DNA of 64,000 nt from Lampris incognitus (taxonomy: Eukaryota; Chordata; Actinopteri; Lampriformes; Lampridae). The stretch spans positions 5,549,700 to 5,613,699 of the forward strand of contig NC_079221.1 of assembly GCF_029633865.1 (NCBI RefSeq), in the 5' to 3' direction. Every line of letters begins with the position of its first letter. The first letter of the stretch is position 1. Below are positions 1 to 12,380 of this stretch, in pieces. Under the pieces are notes generated by a model. That model was given only the letters and a program-made list of their open reading frames with translations. It ran no database searches and was not told where the DNA came from. The translations under genes and the position numbers were made by a program.

Positions 1-396
1 TTGTAGCCAATTACCCCACTCTTCTTCCAAGCTGTCTCAGTCACTGCTCCACCCCCTCTGCCGATCCCAGGAGGGCTGCAGACTACCACATGCCTCCTCT
101 GATACATGTGGAGTCACCAGCCGCTTCTTTTCACCTGACAGTGAGGAATTTCACCAGCGGGACGTAGCGCGTGGGAGGATCACGCTATTCCCCCCAGCCC
201 CCCCCGAACAGACCGACTAGAGGAGGTGTTAGCGCAGCAACCAGGACACATACTCACATCCGGCATCCCTCCCGCAGACACGACCAATTGTGTCTGTAGG
301 GACACCCAACCAAGCCGGAGGTAACGCAGGGATTCGACCAGCGATCCCCATGTTGGTAGGCAACGGAATAGACCACCACGCCACCCGGACGCCCAG
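1..396 (-). repeat. tRNA-derived SINE (family I), cut by window edge
   Basis: This is the first of eight substantial copies of one SINE family in the window. Read on the minus strand, the element starts with a tRNA-like head (GGGCGTCCGGGTGGC, then a B-box of the type GGTTCGAATCCCC) and runs through a conserved body to a tail with AATTGG and a G-rich end. The tail is truncated here because it runs off base 1. I define the family by comparing the copies at 1877, 3580, 27063, 29869, 32715, 53426, 58770 and 63071; I cannot assign a database name. Confidence 0.85.
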
Positions 397-1865
397 CTAA
401 TTGTTTAGTTAAAGCTGCTGCCATGCAGTATAACTTTATTGTAATGTATAAGCCTATTTCCCACCGTGAATATTTTTGCCAGTGAAAATGTCAGAGCAGA
501 AAGTCCTGATTGATTCTGTGCACAGAAGTTGGGACATGTCACGTTTTGAAATCATATCATAGTTTGTGAGCTAAGATCTTGAACGCAGGTGCTGCTTCTG
601 TTCCTGTGTAACTCGTAGGAACTTGTTTTGAATGTGTAGGTCAAGTAGAATACAGTTTATGTAAGGCTATAGCTAGGCCTAGCATTCATGGCATTGACCA
701 ATCTTGCTTTGAGGGGTAGGCTATGTAACCAGAGCGCCCCTCCTTATCATTGCCATCGTATATTGTTCTTAAATCATCTAAGAGGATTTGTGTCATCCAT
801 ATTACCAGTACCATAATGGTAAGTCCAGTCATGTGTGCTTTGAAAGTACAACCTGCATTCAAACACAGTGTTGACTGATCTTGTGGTACGTGTATGTAGG
901 TTACAGCCCCCTCACCCAATAAGTGAATGGAAAGACAGGACCATACTGTACGTGTTCAGTTCTGCTGGCGAGATGGTGCCAAACTTTGTTCACAACACAT
1001 CATACGACTAAGTAGTTTAAGCAATCCGTCACTTTAATTTAACATTTTAAGAAATTTACATACTAAAGATTTAAAAAAGACTCAGAAAATATACAGAGGA
1101 CATGACCTCGGTGTTCTCAATGGTAGCTACAGGCCTGAATGCTTGTTTGAATCATGGGAGCGTGGCAATGCTTCTGGTGAGCTGATGCCATGCAGTAAAG
1201 CTTTTCCCAGTTTTCAGTCTTTGATGGTTGAAAAAGTTTTCCCAAGAGTCCTAAGAAGCCCCTTAGTGGGTACTGGTGAATAACGCCTTCAGTCGGTCTC
1301 AAGTGTACTTGAAAGTGTCTTGCTCCTGTCTTGGCTCCATCAATATCTGTGACTTCAGTTTCAGTGATCACATAGTAGTACCTCGACAAGGTCCAAATGT
1401 CCTGGGCCAAAACATCATTGAGTCTAGTTTTGTGGTCTTCCAACTTTTAATGCTATTTTGACAACAGTAGATATGTTACATTTAAGATATTAAAAAAAAT
1501 TACTTTTCATTGTGTATAGGCAAGGATGAGGACTTGCCCTCTGATACAAGCCTCATCCCTGAGTCATCTTGCATTTTAAAGCATGCTTCATTCCACAAGC
1601 TGGAGCCTCGTGTGAGGTCTGCCCACATATTAGCTCCATCACTGATGGTGTTGAAGTCCTTGGTAGAAGATGGCAGGTGGATTCCCTTCAAAAGGCACGA
1701 TACAGAGACAGGGTCCCCTTCCCCTATCTATATGGTCGCACTATATTGTCACAATAAGTCTCCAACACTATTTACGTTTTCCACTTTGCATGAAGCATGG
1801 TATATAACAAGACCCTCATAGTAATGTCAGAGACATCTGTCTAGATGACTTTACATACTCAGCTG
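397..1865. other. Intergenic stretch with unrecognised ORF remnants
   Basis: No host gene is recognised. On the minus strand two neighbouring open stretches (about 1500-1691 and 1117-1443) encode peptides containing FNTISDGANMWADL and HFQVHLRPTEGVIHQYPL. They look more protein-like than chance ORFs, but I cannot place them in a family. The reading frame around them is interrupted, so they may be a decayed gene or element fragment. The rest is AT-rich DNA without visible structure. Confidence 0.4.
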
Positions 1866-1876
1866 ATGTCTGCTTC

Positions 1877-2312
1877 AACCCCCCCCCCCTTTTTTTTAGT
1901 CCCCAATTGTATCCGGCCATTTACCCACTCTTCCGAGCCGTCCCTGTCTCTGCTCCACCCCCTCTGCTGATCTGGGGGTGGTGCAGCCTACCACATGCCT
2001 CCTCCGATACATGTGGAGTCGCCAGTCGCTTCTTTTCACCTGACAGTGAGGAGTTTCACCAGGGGGGACGTAGTGCGTGGGAGGATCACACTATTCCCCC
2101 CAGTTCCCCCTCCCCCCTGAACAGGCAACCCGACCAACCAGAGGAGGTGCTAGTGCAGCGACCAGGACACATACCCACATCTGGCTTCCCACCCGCAGAC
2201 ACGGCCAATCGGGTCTGTAGGGATGCCCGACCAAGCCGGAGGTAGCACGGGGATTCGAACCGGCAATCCCCGTGTTGGTAGGTAACGGAATAGACCGCCA
2301 CGCCATCCGGAC
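1877..2312 (-). repeat. tRNA-derived SINE (family I), full length
   Basis: This is a complete family I copy in reverse orientation. The poly-C/T tail lies at 1877-1900 and the tRNA-like head ends near 2312. It is flanked by an 11-bp direct repeat, atgtctgcttc at 1866-1876 and atgtctgcctc at 2313-2323 (one mismatch), as expected for target-primed insertion. Confidence 0.88.
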
Positions 2313-2874
2313 ATGTCTGCCTCTGTTTTACATTGGAAAAATACCCCAAAAAAAGTCATGCAGCTCAAGCAGTCACAACTGTTTGCTGTCACTGACGAGA
2401 TCTCTGTCAGTCATGACGTCCTTACATAAAGAACATTCTTAAATGGATACCTCCACCTCACTCCCCTCTCCCTCAAGATTTGGTTCTTTGGGGAATAAAG
2501 TTTTATTGTTTTTACTTTGACCACTACTTGTTTGTTAGGAATATGATTTACATATATTTCCTCAAATACACCCTCAGTCCTGCGTGGTCTCTCTCTCTCT
2601 TAGGCGAGACGCAAGATTAGTCACCCAGCTTGACATTCTGTAGCCCACAAACATGAAGCACCGGCAGCATTTTGGATTCCACAGAGTGTTCCTTTTGTTT
2701 CACCGGCCTGCTAAATAGCACAAGTCAGCGATTTAAAAGGCACAGAAATGAATGTCTCGTCCAGTTCGCCACTGGTCGCCATAAAATAAGGAGGGAGATG
2801 TTACTTTTGTGCGTTGAAGGTCTTTAGTATCAAGGAGATATCACTTCCATCACCTGCAAACAATATAAATAAAT

Positions 2875-3407
2875 GGTAACACTTGAGTATGGGGAACGTA
2901 GTCACCATTAATTAGGTGCTTATTAGCATGCAAATTAGCAACATATTGGCTCTTAATTGGTCATGATTACGTACTCATTAATGCCTTATTCTGCATGGCC
3001 TTATTGTACAACCAGTAAGCCATTAACTATGAGTTTTCCCTCTATAACCTCAGAAGTATTGCTTATTAGTAGTACCATCTCAATATGCTTTGCTTAGTAT
3101 GGCCTTTATAAGGTGGTAGTACCACAAGAAGAGTTATTCTCCCTTACTAACACTTAATGAATATGGTCTGTTCTTACATAACAACACACAAAACTACAAG
3201 TGTTCATAGTGTTACATTACTCTAAATTAAGTTTTTGTTACTTAGAATATGTTCCCCATACTAAAGTGACATCTCGATCATTACTAATTCACTAGTAATT
3301 ACGTTTTGTTACTTAGAATATGTTCCCCATACTAAAGTGACATCTTGATCATTACTAATTCACTAGTAATTAAGTTTTTTTTATGTTCCCCATACTAAAG
3401 TGTTACC
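2875..3407. mobile_element. MITE with GGTAACACTT termini (copy 1)
   Basis: This is a non-autonomous DNA element with terminal inverted repeats. The left end is GGTAACACTTGAGTATGGGG and the right end is the reverse complement of a near-identical sequence. No coding capacity is seen. The right end is amplified: the block ATGTTCCCCATACTAAAGTG occurs three times (near 3250, 3321 and 3383), separated by about 70 bp. It sits in an (AAAT)n tract, so the target duplication cannot be read. A second copy is at 49926-50355. Superfamily not assigned. Confidence 0.8.
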
Positions 3408-3579
3408 AAATAAATAAATACATAAATAAATAAATAGGTCCAACTGAAAACTTGCTAATCAGTTACCCTTTCTGGACTTTTTGTCGAGAAATGCCAGTTT
3501 TTAAACGTGTCAAATAACTTATCTCTGGATCTCCTTTTCTCTGTCTTACAGTGAGAGCAGGCAGAAAATCAGCTTAATG

Positions 3580-3991
3580 GGCGTCCGGGTGGCGTGGCGG
3601 TCTATTCCGTTGCCTACAAACACGGGGATCGCTGGTTCGAATCCCCATGTTACCTCTTGTGTGGTCGGGCGTCCCTACAGACACAACTGGCCATGTCTGC
3701 GGGTGGGAAGCTGGATGTGGGTATGTGTCCTGGTCACTACACTAGCGCCTCCTCTGGTCGGTCGGGGCGCCTGTTCGGGGGGGAGGGGGAACTTGGGGGG
3801 AATAGCGGGATCCTCCCATGTGCTACGCTACGTCCCCCCGGTGAAACTCCTCACTGTCAGGTGAAAAGAAGCGGCTGGCGACCCCACATATATCGGAGGA
3901 GCAATGACTGGGGTAGCTCGGGAAAATAGGGTCATTGGCCAAGTACAATTGGGGAGAAAAAGGGGGGGGGGGAAATCCAAAAAAAAGAAAA
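3580..3991 (+). repeat. tRNA-derived SINE (family I) with clear target-site duplication
   Basis: This is a forward-oriented, full-length family I copy. The head has GGGCGTCCGGGTGGC and the B-box GGTTCGAATCCCC; the tail has AATTGGGGAGAAAAAGGGG followed by an A-rich end. A 17-bp perfect direct repeat, agaaaatcagcttaatg, lies at 3563-3579 and 3992-4008, which fixes both ends of the insertion. Confidence 0.93.
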
Positions 3992-4008
3992 AGAAAATCA
4001 GCTTAATG

Positions 4009-7000
4009 ATCAACACTTGGACGTTTGTTTTCATGACTTGGCGTGTTGGAAAGCATGAAGGTTGCTCTGCTCATTAGGCAGGGAGGAGTTTCAAGCAACT
4101 GAAGGCGGGCAGCCATAGTGAACCCCCCCCTAGACTTATATCGTCATCATCATCACCATCATCATCATCACTATCACCATCATCACCTCCATCATTATCG
4201 TCATCACCATCATCACATCATCATCGCCATCATTTCATGCACGAGTCATTATTTCCAGTCGACTCACTGCAAGGCTGAAAGTTCTTTTGCTTCGAGGATC
4301 TTATTTGAACATTAACCGAACACCGCATCTCAAATGATTTCTAAAAAATCTGATCTGTATCGACAGGGTGAAAATCAGCATCAGCCTCATCATATGACGT
4401 GATTGTCTAAGAGGCGTTTTGGTAAATACGCTTTTATCCGCATTTTTTGCTCATTTTGGCAATCAGTGAGTATTTTAGAACTGCAGAGGGTGTGCCCACG
4501 GGTTAATCTGAGCTTCTTTGTCATCCTCTAGGTGTTATTCACATGCAGATGACACACAATTACATGCGGACCGTCTGTAAGACGTCGCACTAAATTAAAG
4601 CACCAGTCCTTTCACGACGTGATTTGTATGAATGCGTAATCCTTTCATATAGAGCAAAATGTGCGATAGCTATCCACAGCCTCTCTGTGGGAACACGGCC
4701 TGCAGCCCCAAACCCTACAGAGATATCACCGAAAACATGGACATGAATTCTAAATCAGTCCAAACAACTGCAATTATGAAAACATAGTGAGAATTATCAA
4801 CCGTGCTGAGGTCTACATTACAAAAGCAGTGACTGCATATGTGGTAAACTCAACTTGTTTGGGTTGCTTCATCCTGATAGTGCAAAAAAAAAAAAATTTT
4901 TTTTCTTCAAGTCAGAGAATCGGCCTTGTGGAGTATTGACATACCCAGAACATTTTTAGAACAAGTACAGCTCACATAAGCTCTCTACTGTCATGCCACC
5001 ATACACACACGGTGAAAATTACAGTGGAGCGCCACACCGCGTAGTGCCGGGACTGTGAGTAGTAGGACGGCATTAAGTTTCCTAGCTAGGAACCTGCAAA
5101 GCGAGCGCTAATCTGTTAACGCCGAACTAACGTTGTCAGAAACACTACAGAGGTTTTATCTTCTTTCTTAAAGCGGAGTGGACAGTCGATCGAAACTTGG
5201 GTATCTCTTCCCTTTGGTACGGAGGGCAGGGAAAGTAAAGAGGGAGACACAACAGGGAAAGCTCAGGTGGGATTTGATCCGAAGCCGGTGGGGTGACACG
5301 TGTGGCTCCAGAGGTGTGGGATATAAACCATTCGACAACCTCTAGGGGCATTTTAATACTTTAAAGAGCTGGGTTTGTGGCCTTTTGGCTCTCCCGGCAG
5401 TTTTGAGGCCTGCGTATTCACCCCCGGGTCATCCCGCTGGTTGGTGTATGGCTAACCTGTGTGCATGGCGTGAAAGCTGCTCCGGTCAAATTCCACATAG
5501 TCTCTGGAAAGTCCCCTGCATTTTTTGTAATTGCAACGTTTATACAAATGTAATTACCTCAATTTTCATGGCACACACCTTGTCTCAACTTGTCTCTTTG
5601 CTACCATAGGAGGCGGTTACAGTGCAGAGATGCAGCGAGCACCTGCTTGTGTACGAGTTACATGGCGAGGAGCACACGCTACCTTGGCAAATCCAAATCT
5701 TTTCACTTACCCAACGTTGGGTAGGCCGACGATTCCTATTTTCAACGAGGTGCCAAACCTTCCAATCAGCGGTGCAGCCTTTGGTCCGTCCTCTCCCTTT
5801 CCCTAATAAAGACAACGTGGTAATGTCTGAAGTGAGTAAGAGGACTCACCATTATGCAACCTACAACACATGCTCATCCTGGAATGGAGGTCCTCCTAAT
5901 GAAACACACCTTCTTTGGAGCCATTTCTCACACTTAGTTTTACGCCGGTTAGCAAAAAAAAAAGGGGGGGGGTCACTTCCCATGCAAAAAACTGCACATT
6001 GAAAAATAAAAAGGAGTATTTTAACTAGCTCCTGGAGCGCATGTAGTCGGACCACACTCCAACTGGCTCACCCCCTTCTCTCAAAATAGCACATGCATTT
6101 GCTAGAGATGAAAGTTGACACTGCGAGCCGACGAGCCAACTTGTGGCTCCAAATTTGGCAAATGCACATTGATAATACTGATGCAGATGGATAAAGTGCC
6201 CTGACTATAATGTTAGCATTGTCATGTTAGCTAGGAAGTTGGCACTGAATGAGTAAATTTTTACTGGAGCCTTGTGTTGCTGACCGACCGGCGTCCACCC
6301 GTCCCCCTCCTGTTTACAACTGAATCTTCCTTTTTTTGATGGTCCACTCACCGAACTGCATCTGTGAAAGGGTTGTGACTCCATGAGGACAAGTCACATT
6401 AAAGAAACCATGTCCCCTTGTTTTGCACACACTGGACACCCCTATGTCCAACTTCTCATTTACAAAACCAATTTCATTTCCCTCTGCATCAGAATGTATG
6501 TACAAGTGTAAAAAAAAGACACGTGTCATGTGGAACGGATTTGATTTCACACACTGTGTTAATGTAAAAACACAATAAAGTAGCTCCCCCATAGAAGGGA
6601 GTTCATTAACCGGTGCCATGTGTCTTCCTGTACTCCCCCGAACTGTGATTTAGCAGCTTGCAAGTGGGGAAAACTTGCAGGTAGGCTCCCTACTAAAAAC
6701 CAAGCAGTGCAAACTCACGTTGCAATTTATGCAGAAAAAAAGAATGATAAACCTAGAGTATATGTGTTTAAGAGCTATAACCATAAATTTCATAGCAAAA
6801 AAAACAACAAACAGGAGTTGCAAAAAATGCAGGAGACCAAAATGTGAAAAATCTTATTCAAATCTCAACTCGCATGCACACTCTTTTCTCTGCATTTACT
6901 GCATATGCTGCTCTGTAATAATCTAGTTTGCTAATGAAATAAAATTGCACACGGTAGCAAAGTATGACATCCTTACGCACAGCTTCCTCCAACTGTTTCT

Positions 7001-7741
7001 GACACAAACAGCTGTAAACACAACCCATGGGCATAGGAAATTACCACAATTAGTTAACTGTCCTTAAAAAAAAAAAAAAAAAACTTCCCTCGAGAGAAAT
7101 ACAAATTAAAGCACACGGGACACGTCCAGAACCCATTCGCCAGTCCAGCACCCTGGCCAGTTTAACATGCATAAAATGAGGCTCTAATAATCCAGACTTG
7201 AGGCAAGTAGGGGTGCCTTTGTAGCGGGAATTCAATTGAATAGGTCTGAATTAATCATTTATCTTTTGTTGCTTAACGTCTTGATGGATGCACCGTCACT
7301 TAGGCCCATCACAATAGATGCAGAGCGTTTTGTTCTACCAGATAAATCATTCCCATTGTTTAAGGTACATTGATCAATCTAATGGCTTGTAATAGGCTCC
7401 TAATTGCCACAGAAAAGTGCTCACGGATGGAGTCCCGTATTAGACGTCCAGCTCAAAAATTCCGGCTTGAATGACAAGGCAAGATCATATTCTTCCCCCT
7501 TTTTCCGCCCACGAGAAACCGCCACTGCTGCACAATTCAGAGTCCACCTTAACGGGGCATGGCCACGTATGGATTTACAAATAATCTGCACTGTAAAGGA
7601 CACGCCAAGTATGAAAAGCCTGTGATTTCTGCAAAGGATTCTTATCAGTTAGTAATTATAACCTTGAAATTTCAGCCTGTGATTTACAGTAAATACATCA
7701 GTTGAGCACTGCAACACAATGCTCATGCGAGTAAATACACT
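4009..7741. other. Intergenic DNA, no gene recognised
   Basis: Only short chance ORFs are present. Apart from the trinucleotide repeat at 4141-4240 and poly-A/T runs (for example 4885-4910 and 7066-7083), I see no coding, RNA or mobile structure. It lies upstream of sp9, so conserved enhancers could be present but cannot be recognised from one sequence. Confidence 0.5.
4141..4240. repeat. (CAT/CAC)n microsatellite
   Basis: About 100 bp of imperfect CAT, CAC and TAT trinucleotides. In one frame it encodes a histidine run, which is a property of the repeat and not a gene. Confidence 0.9.
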
Positions 7742-8226
7742 GGTGACACTTTATAATAACTGCACAAATGAAGTATTAGTAACTACCGAGTCCATCGTTT
7801 GTAAAGCAGGACATGCACCCATGGTTAGTGTGTGTGTTAATAGATGTTTTATAAATACTTACTGATACTGCAATCCATGATTAATTCATGCATGTAATTA
7901 GTTAGCTAATCGTGCACTTACACTTTCTAAAGGGTGACCATTTAGACCTCTGTGAGTGTCAAGGTGCTGCTGGCCTTTCAGTCTCATGTGTAAATGTTTT
8001 GCAAGGCACAGCTAGTCCTCACTTTAGATGAGCTCATGCAAAACCCTTTCCTAACAACTGCCTGACCTAATCATGAATTGCGGCGTTAATAAGTATTTAC
8101 AAACATCTATTAGCACACTATTTGCGCATGATGGCCTGCTTTACGAACGCTTTACAAACGATGGAATTCAGTGGTTACTAATGCTTAACCGGTGCTTAAT
8201 TCGTGTCGTTATTATAAAGTGTTCCC
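7742..8226. mobile_element. MITE with long imperfect terminal inverted repeats
   Basis: The left arm starts GGTGACACTTTATAATAAC and the right arm ends GTTATTATAAAGTGTTCCC, its inverse. Inside, further blocks match in inverted order, such as TCCATCGTTTGTAAAGC and AATAGATGTTT, so the arms extend roughly 200 bp each around a unique centre near 7940-8050. There is no coding content. The terminal motif GGTRACACTT is shared with the elements at 2875 and 49926, suggesting a related mobilising transposase. Confidence 0.72.
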
Positions 8227-8445
8227 AGCGCATTTGTAACACGCACCACATACAGTCGCTTGTGGAAGGCCGCCACGAGCGTATCCTCCATGGCTGTCGA
8301 AGACAAATCTGTGAAACATTGTGTCGAAAACATATTGTGACTGACATTGTTTCCAACGTTCCGCGTAAGAACCCTCGTAGGGAAAGAAAACACCGTCACA
8401 CGTTGTGTTGCCTTTAATTGATCGACTGTCAAAATGACCCCCCCC

Positions 8446-8494
<49 letters not shown>

Positions 8495-10200
8495 GCACGC
8501 ACTTCTTTGGCTACAATCAGCTTCGTTTATGCAGAATAGATACTTAATGTCGTTCACAGCGCTCCGCCAAATTGCAAAAAATGTATCAATTTTCTTTGTT
8601 CTTTGGCGGCGTTCAGCGTTTGACGACATTTTTTCTTTTTTTTCTTTCTTTCTTTCTTCTTCTTCTTCTTTTTTATTCGCTCTCAGGCGGAAAAGAGCCT
8701 TTGAAACAAATTGCGCTCGTGTTGACTGGCAGCATTCACGCGGCCCATAATGGCGCATTACCCCCCCCCCCCGCGCCCCCCCCGCCCGTTTTGGAATATT
8801 ATACTGTTATAATGCACGAGCCTTTCTGCGGAAAATCGCTTTTTAACGTTTAGAAAGGAGGATGATGAGTCACGTCGGAGCGGGTCAATTTTACATTCTG
8901 CCATCCTCGCCGGGCTGGTTTTTTTTTTTTTTTTTTTTAACAAGCTAGCCGCTCATTATTGTTTTATTGATAAGGAAATATTTCCATGTTGAGCAAAATA
9001 AGGGGGTCCCCCCCCCACACAAATTAATACGCTATGATAAGACTGTACCTGTTCACAGCTGCAAAGGGCATCCTCGCTAAGTCAGTATTTCCCCGCGCAG
9101 CGCCTTATCCACCGGATACACTTTGGTTTTTTTACTTTACCTATTGTCGTCTCTTAAAACGTAAAAAAAACCAAAACACCCCACCCGATAGTAAGTAAAG
9201 CTGTCATTTTTAATTGACCTCTCACCTCACTTCCCCCAACAGGTAAGCGGGGGGTGGGGTCCTACTACCCCCCCGTCCCCGCCCCCCCCCCCTACGCGCT
9301 CGCGTAAATTTGGCTGAAGCGAGAAACTGGCCTACTTTGTTGTCTTGTTTGCGTAACGAATGTGGCCTATAAACCCCCCCACCCCCATCAAGGTAAAGAT
9401 TTTCCCCCCCTTTTTTTCTCCCCCCAATTGTACTTGGCCCAATTACCCCACTCTTCACTCAGAAAAAAAATATTTCCCCAATAAGTTAAAGCTTGTGTAT
9501 TTCAATTGCATGTAAATGTTTCCTCCAGTTTGATCACAATGTAAAATATGACTTTTCACCCCCACCACCCCCACCCTCCACCTCCACCTAAAGGTGCTAT
9601 AGGTCCTCCTGGGCATGCCGTGCTTCCCATAACCTCAGAGCAGACCCGCGACGACGGCGTGGGCGCAGACGGGGCCTTGACTCGTCACCCTGCAGGTTAC
9701 GCGGACACACGCGCCCTTGACAAAATGACAACGCGTGCCCGGCAACTGTTACATTTTGTGTGCACAGTTTCCGTTGTTTCCCGCGCGTTTCCCGATGAGC
9801 CGATCGGAGATCCGATTAAAGGAAACTCGTGTACTGGCACTGCGATATCCCACCTTGCGAATACCGTTCGTCGTATCGCCATCGGTGCCAGTTGCGCGAC
9901 TGTAACGTTAACAAATCCGAAGGGAGGGGGGGGGGAAACTTAGGCAAATAAAACGTCATCACACTCCACCAAAAAAAGTCTTTAAATGCGGTCGGGTGCG
10001 CTTACCTGTCGGAGCGCCGGCGCAATTCTGCGACGAAAGAAGACATTGCGCCTTCGTGTGAGAGCACATAAAATGTATTAAGAAGAAAAGAGACGCCAAA
10101 TCGCATCTCGGGTTGACAGTCGGAGCAGAGCTGCACGAGACATGATTGACGTGAAGGGTTTTTTTTTTTTTTTGGCGTTTCTCTCTGCGGTCGAACCTCC
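8227..10200. other. Intergenic DNA with homopolymer tracts and SINE fragment
   Basis: This contains an (AC)n microsatellite (8446-8500), a T/C tract near 8630-8675, several poly-C and poly-A/T runs, and a 3' fragment of SINE family I on the minus strand at 9402-9462 (AATTGTACTTGG type tail). From about 9590 the sequence becomes CpG-rich as it approaches sp9. No gene is recognised. Confidence 0.55.
8446..8500. repeat. (CG)(AC)n microsatellite
   Basis: Poly-C, then a short CG run, then about 20 AC dinucleotides, then CGCA repeats. Confidence 0.92.
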
Positions 10201-10201
10201 C

Positions 10202-10246
10202 ATTGGCTGACTCCAGCTCCAGCCACGGACGGCGCTATTAGATTGG
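10202..10246 (+). promoter_or_regulatory. Inverted CCAAT boxes in the sp9 promoter
   Basis: Two ATTGG motifs (10202-10206 and 10242-10246, both followed by CTG) lie about 190-230 bp upstream of the sp9 start codon in CpG-rich DNA. Paired inverted CCAAT boxes are typical NF-Y sites of TATA-less promoters. No convincing TATA box is seen. Assignment to sp9 is inferred from position. Confidence 0.45.
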
Positions 10247-10431
10247 CTGCGCGTCCTTCCCAGCTGTACTTCAAAGAACACGCTCTCTACAACTAGGTAG
10301 TGTGGGGAGCTGCGAGCCAAGAGAGGAAATCGGGTGACCCGAGAGTTAAAACAGCCTTTTGAAACTTAATTTGGAAACGTACACCGTCGCTCCATCGCGA
10401 ACGATTTTCATCTCAGCACAAGACCCTGGAT

Positions 10432-12380
10432 ATGGCTACGTCTATACTTGGGGTAAGTGGCGCGTTTAAAATGTGTGCGTAAAAAGTTTGTTTCTTCTTC
10501 TTCTTTCTCCTTTCCGAGCGTATGTTTTCCTCTCTCTCCCCCCCCCCCAGCCTTCTTTGCTCTGGGTCTTCCCCGATTGTGCGTAAACTTTACTTTTTTT
10601 GCGCTATATCACTCCATCCAGACTCGTCCCTGGTGCCGTTTCCCATTAAATCCGACCCGAGGAAACTTGGCGAGATCTTTTAACAGGGTCAAACTTTTGG
10701 AGTCAGCGTCCTCCGTCCTCCTGGCTCTGGGCAGATGGGCTGCGTTGACGTTTTGGAGACGGGAACTCGGTTTGCTCAACTCCGGCACTTGTTCTCGCGT
10801 GCGTGCTTTCGTCGGCGCGTTCGTTAAAACGCAACCCCCCCAAAAGTTATCGCCATGGAATAGACACCCCTCTTCCAGCACGCCCGTGCGTATTTCGTTC
10901 CTAGCGGAATTCATCGCGCGTCGAGACGAATACGACGCGAGGCGAATTACTCGCGTTTCTATGCACGCGAGCGCAGAATCCCTAATTGATCCTCCGGTTT
11001 GCCAGGAGGTTCTCGGCAGTATGTTGTTTATTGTTTATTGATGTATATTGTTTTTCATTATTTTCATTCCTCTCTTTCCAGGAAGAGCCGCGATTTGGAA
11101 CTACCCCTTTAGCTATGCTGGCTGCGACTTGCAACAAAATTGGCAACACCAGTCCTCTTACCACGTTACCCGACTCGAGCGCTTTCTCAAAAGGTGGATT
11201 TCACCCTTGGAAAAGGTCGTCGTCCAGCTGCAACTTGGGCTCCAGCCTGCCCGGCTTCGCGGTGGCCACCAGCCGCACATCCACGGGACTAACGTCGACC
11301 AGCGGCACGGGCAGCAGCGCCTTCTGCCTAGCCTCCACCTCCCCGACCTCGTCCGCCTTTTCCACAGAGTACAGCGGGCTGTTTTCCAACTCCGCCAGCG
11401 TCACGTCCCAAGACTCTGGACAGTCGGCCTTTATCTCAAAAGTCCACACGTCGGCAGAGACTCTTTACCCGCGGGTAGGAATGGCACACCCCTACGAGTC
11501 GTGGTACAAGTCCGGTTTCCACTCCACCATCTCGGGCGACGTCGCAAACGGGGCGTCGTCGTGGTGGGACGTTCACACCAACCCCGGGTCGTGGCTCGAC
11601 GTGCAGAATCCGGCCGGCACGCTGCAGACCTCCTTGCACTCCGGCACACCCCAGGCCATACACTCCCAGCTCAGCGGCTACAACCCGGACTTCTCCACGC
11701 TGACCCACTCCGCATTTAGCTCCACCGGCATAAGCCCCTCCGCGTCCCACCTGCTGTCCACCAGCCAGCACCTGTTAACGCAGGAGGGGTTCAAAACGGT
11801 CATCCCCAGCTATACGGACGCGTCCGCCGCCAACGCCATGATTTCCGGCGCCAGTTCAGGAATAAGCACGTCGTCCAGGTCATCCAGGAGGTACTCCGGC
11901 CGAGCGACGTGCGACTGTCCCAACTGCCAGGAGGCCGAGCGGCTGGGACCGGCGGGGGCCAGCCTCCGCCGCAAAGGACTTCACAGTTGCCACATCCCCG
12001 GATGCGGCAAGGTGTACGGGAAAACGTCCCACCTCAAGGCGCATCTGAGGTGGCACACCGGCGAGCGGCCTTTCGTCTGTAACTGGCTTTTCTGTGGCAA
12101 GCGGTTCACCAGATCCGACGAGCTGCAGAGACACCTGCGCACCCACACCGGGGAGAAAAGGTTCGCCTGCCCCGTGTGCAACAAGCGCTTCATGCGGAGC
12201 GACCATTTGAGCAAGCACATCAAAACGCACACGGCCGGCGGGGGCGGCAAAAAGGGGAGCGACAGCGACACCGACACCAGTAACCTGGAGACCCCGAGGT
12301 CCGAGTCCCCCGAACTTATTCTGGAGGGGGTGAATCCCAGAATCACGGTCAAAGACCCGTCTCCTCACGACGAGCCCTAA
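10432..12380 (+). CDS. sp9: Sp9 transcription factor (Sp/KLF zinc finger)
   Basis: Two coding exons: 10432-10452 (MATSILG) and 11082-12380, joined across a GTAAGT...CCAG intron, giving 439 aa. The tiny first exon is the conserved Sp8/Sp9 arrangement. The start [19 protein letters not shown] and the Sp box [13 protein letters not shown] are Sp9-like; Sp8 would read MATSLLGEEPR. A Buttonhead box with CDCPNC lies at about residues 281-291, followed by three C2H2 fingers at 308-390 containing [24 protein letters not shown] and [12 protein letters not shown], which bind GC/GT boxes. The family acts in the nucleus in limb/fin apical ectoderm (Fgf8 regulation) and forebrain interneurons. The alanine runs of mammalian SP9 (484 aa) are absent, which explains the shorter length. 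The adjacent cir1 matches the human neighbour and supports Sp9 over Sp8. Confidence 0.96.

Noticed and set aside
4118-4315. Histidine-rich ORF
   Set aside because: It derives from a CAT/CAC microsatellite and has no gene context.
11436-12368. Several minus-strand open frames opposite sp9
   Set aside because: They are antisense shadows of the G+C-rich sp9 coding exon with no protein similarity.
10432-12380. Assignment to sp8 or sp5
   Set aside because: The N-terminus MATSILGEEPRF, the Sp box variant and the neighbour cir1 fit Sp9; Sp5 has a different N-terminus and Sp8 reads MATSLLGEEPR.
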